Origin: Marixanthomonas sp963974425
GTDB taxonomy: Bacteria > Bacteroidota > Bacteroidia > Flavobacteriales > Flavobacteriaceae
Assembly (NCBI RefSeq): GCF_963974425.1
Contig: NZ_CAXBCK010000043.1
Location: 1-33,110, forward strand
DNA: 33,110 bases
Reading direction: 5' to 3'
Positions 32,475 to 33,110 of the stretch are shown here, one piece after another. Position numbers and translations under genes: made by a program. Position 1 is the first letter of the stretch; every line of letters begins with the position of its first letter. Below the pieces are notes generated by a model that was not told where the DNA came from, searched no databases, and was given only the letters and a program-made list of their open reading frames with translations.

Positions 32475-33110
32475 ATGAAAAAAATAATTTTATACACGTT
32501 ATTGGCGCTTTCAGTTTCAGCTTGTGGACGTTTTGGCAATGAAGACAAAAAGGAGGATAATGAAGAACGCATTGTTGTTATTTCAAAACAATACAATGAA
32601 CTGATTTACGCACTTGGTGCCGAAGAAAACATTGTAGCTGTGGATGTTTCCAGTACCTATCCGCCGAAAATTAAAGAACTGCCAAATGTAGGCTATCACC
32701 GGGCATTGAGTGCGGAGGCAATATTATCCATGAAACCAACATTAATTCTCGAAGACAATAATATAGGTCCAGAACACGTGGTGACCCAAATAAAAAAACT
32801 GAAAATTCCGATGAAACAATTCGGAATGTATGAACATACCATCGCCGGTACTGATTCATTGATGCGTGAAATGGGACGGTATTTTAACAAAGAATCAAAA
32901 GCTGAAGAACTTTGCAAAAAGTTGGACAGTGATATGAAAATGGCATTGGAAAATACAGATAATTATAAAGAAAAACCAAAAGTATTGGTCATACACTTTG
33001 GGCGTGCTTCCAATATTTATCTAGTTATGACCAAAAACAGCACGGCTGGGAAATTGATTAAATGGGCCGGTGGCGAAATGGCCGTAAAAGGCGATCGTGG
33101 TATGAAACAG
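32475..33110 (+). CDS. ABC transporter substrate-binding lipoprotein (heme/siderophore/B12 type), 5' part
   Basis: The first 212 codons of a gene that runs off the window end with no stop. The signal peptide ends in a lipobox, SVSAC, with Cys17 lipidated. From residue 33 the TroA/BtuF-type periplasmic binding fold begins (RIVVISKQYNELIYALGA). The expected DVSSTYPPKIKELPNVGYH and SAEAILSMKPTLILE follow, then the long connecting helix and the second lobe (KPKVLVIHFGRASNIYLV). It resembles HmuT-like hemin-binding proteins most. It delivers an iron complex or corrinoid to an ABC permease that should follow outside the window. The TonB-dependent receptor upstream fits the same uptake route. Confidence 0.83.
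   Translation, partial: MKKIILYTLLALSVSACGRFGNEDKKEDNEERIVVISKQYNELIYALGAEENIVAVDVSSTYPPKIKELPNVGYHRALSAEAILSMKPTLILEDNNIGPEHVVTQIKKLKIPMKQFGMYEHTIAGTDSLMREMGRYFNKESKAEELCKKLDSDMKMALENTDNYKEKPKVLVIHFGRASNIYLVMTKNSTAGKLIKWAGGEMAVKGDRGMKQ

Noticed and set aside
1..33110. CRISPR arrays, tRNA or rRNA genes, insertion sequences, phage genes
   Set aside because: No regularly spaced repeats, cloverleaf-type sequences, transposase or integrase motifs were seen on either strand.

Overview
The window reads as chromosomal DNA of a Flavobacteriaceae-type bacterium (phylum Bacteroidota). Support comes from the AT-rich coding style, the scarcity of Shine-Dalgarno motifs, several TAnnTTTG-type -7 promoter boxes, a mevalonate-pathway gene pair, a carboxypeptidase-regulatory-like TonB-dependent receptor and many short secreted proteins of unknown function. 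I see no tRNA, rRNA, CRISPR array, integrase or insertion sequence. The assignment rests on gene content and style, not on a marker gene.

Layout. (1) 3-2925, plus strand: an operon of a YjbR/MmcQ-like protein (5' end missing), a membrane-anchored MutS-type ATPase and a YdjM-type metal-dependent hydrolase. (2) 2958-4683, minus strand: three small genes of unknown or weakly known function. (3) 4781-15279: an envelope, redox and glycosylation region. It holds a fatty-acid-hydroxylase/sterol-desaturase-type di-iron enzyme, a DUF547 lipoprotein, a TIGR04283-type glycosyltransferase, a hemerythrin-domain protein, a secreted GH113-like hydrolase, a second DUF547 protein, a FAD/NAD-linked reductase, a membrane polyferredoxin and two glycosyltransferases (one DPM1-like, one resembling CslA mannan synthases). 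(4) 15281-18322: an AraC-type regulator divergent from an aldehyde dehydrogenase and a DUF779 gene. (5) 18445-19866: a multi-spanning glycosyltransferase. (6) 19885-24725, minus strand: a tightly coupled polyamine operon of arginine decarboxylase, agmatinase, a deoxyhypusine-synthase-like enzyme and a GNAT/nitrilase fusion. (7) 24726-25109: a non-coding stretch that looks like a structured leader of the polyamine operon. (8) 25110-29180, minus strand: an RluB/RsuA-like pseudouridine synthase with an altered active site, a UbiA prenyltransferase, a mevalonate-kinase-like protein and diphosphomevalonate decarboxylase. (9) 29316-33110, plus strand: a small membrane protein, a TonB-dependent receptor and the start of an ABC substrate-binding lipoprotein, probably an iron or heme uptake unit.

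How the parts fit. The polyamine operon supports arginine to agmatine to putrescine. The deoxyhypusine-synthase-like step most plausibly makes homospermidine, the polyamine typical of this family. The isoprenoid genes could supply precursor for the UbiA enzyme and for polyprenol-phosphate donors used by the glycosyltransferases. The best candidates for undescribed biology are the redox/glycosylation region (4781-15279), in which a reductase and polyferredoxin sit directly upstream of two glycosyltransferases and near paired DUF547 proteins, and the 24829-24928 leader with mutually exclusive helices.
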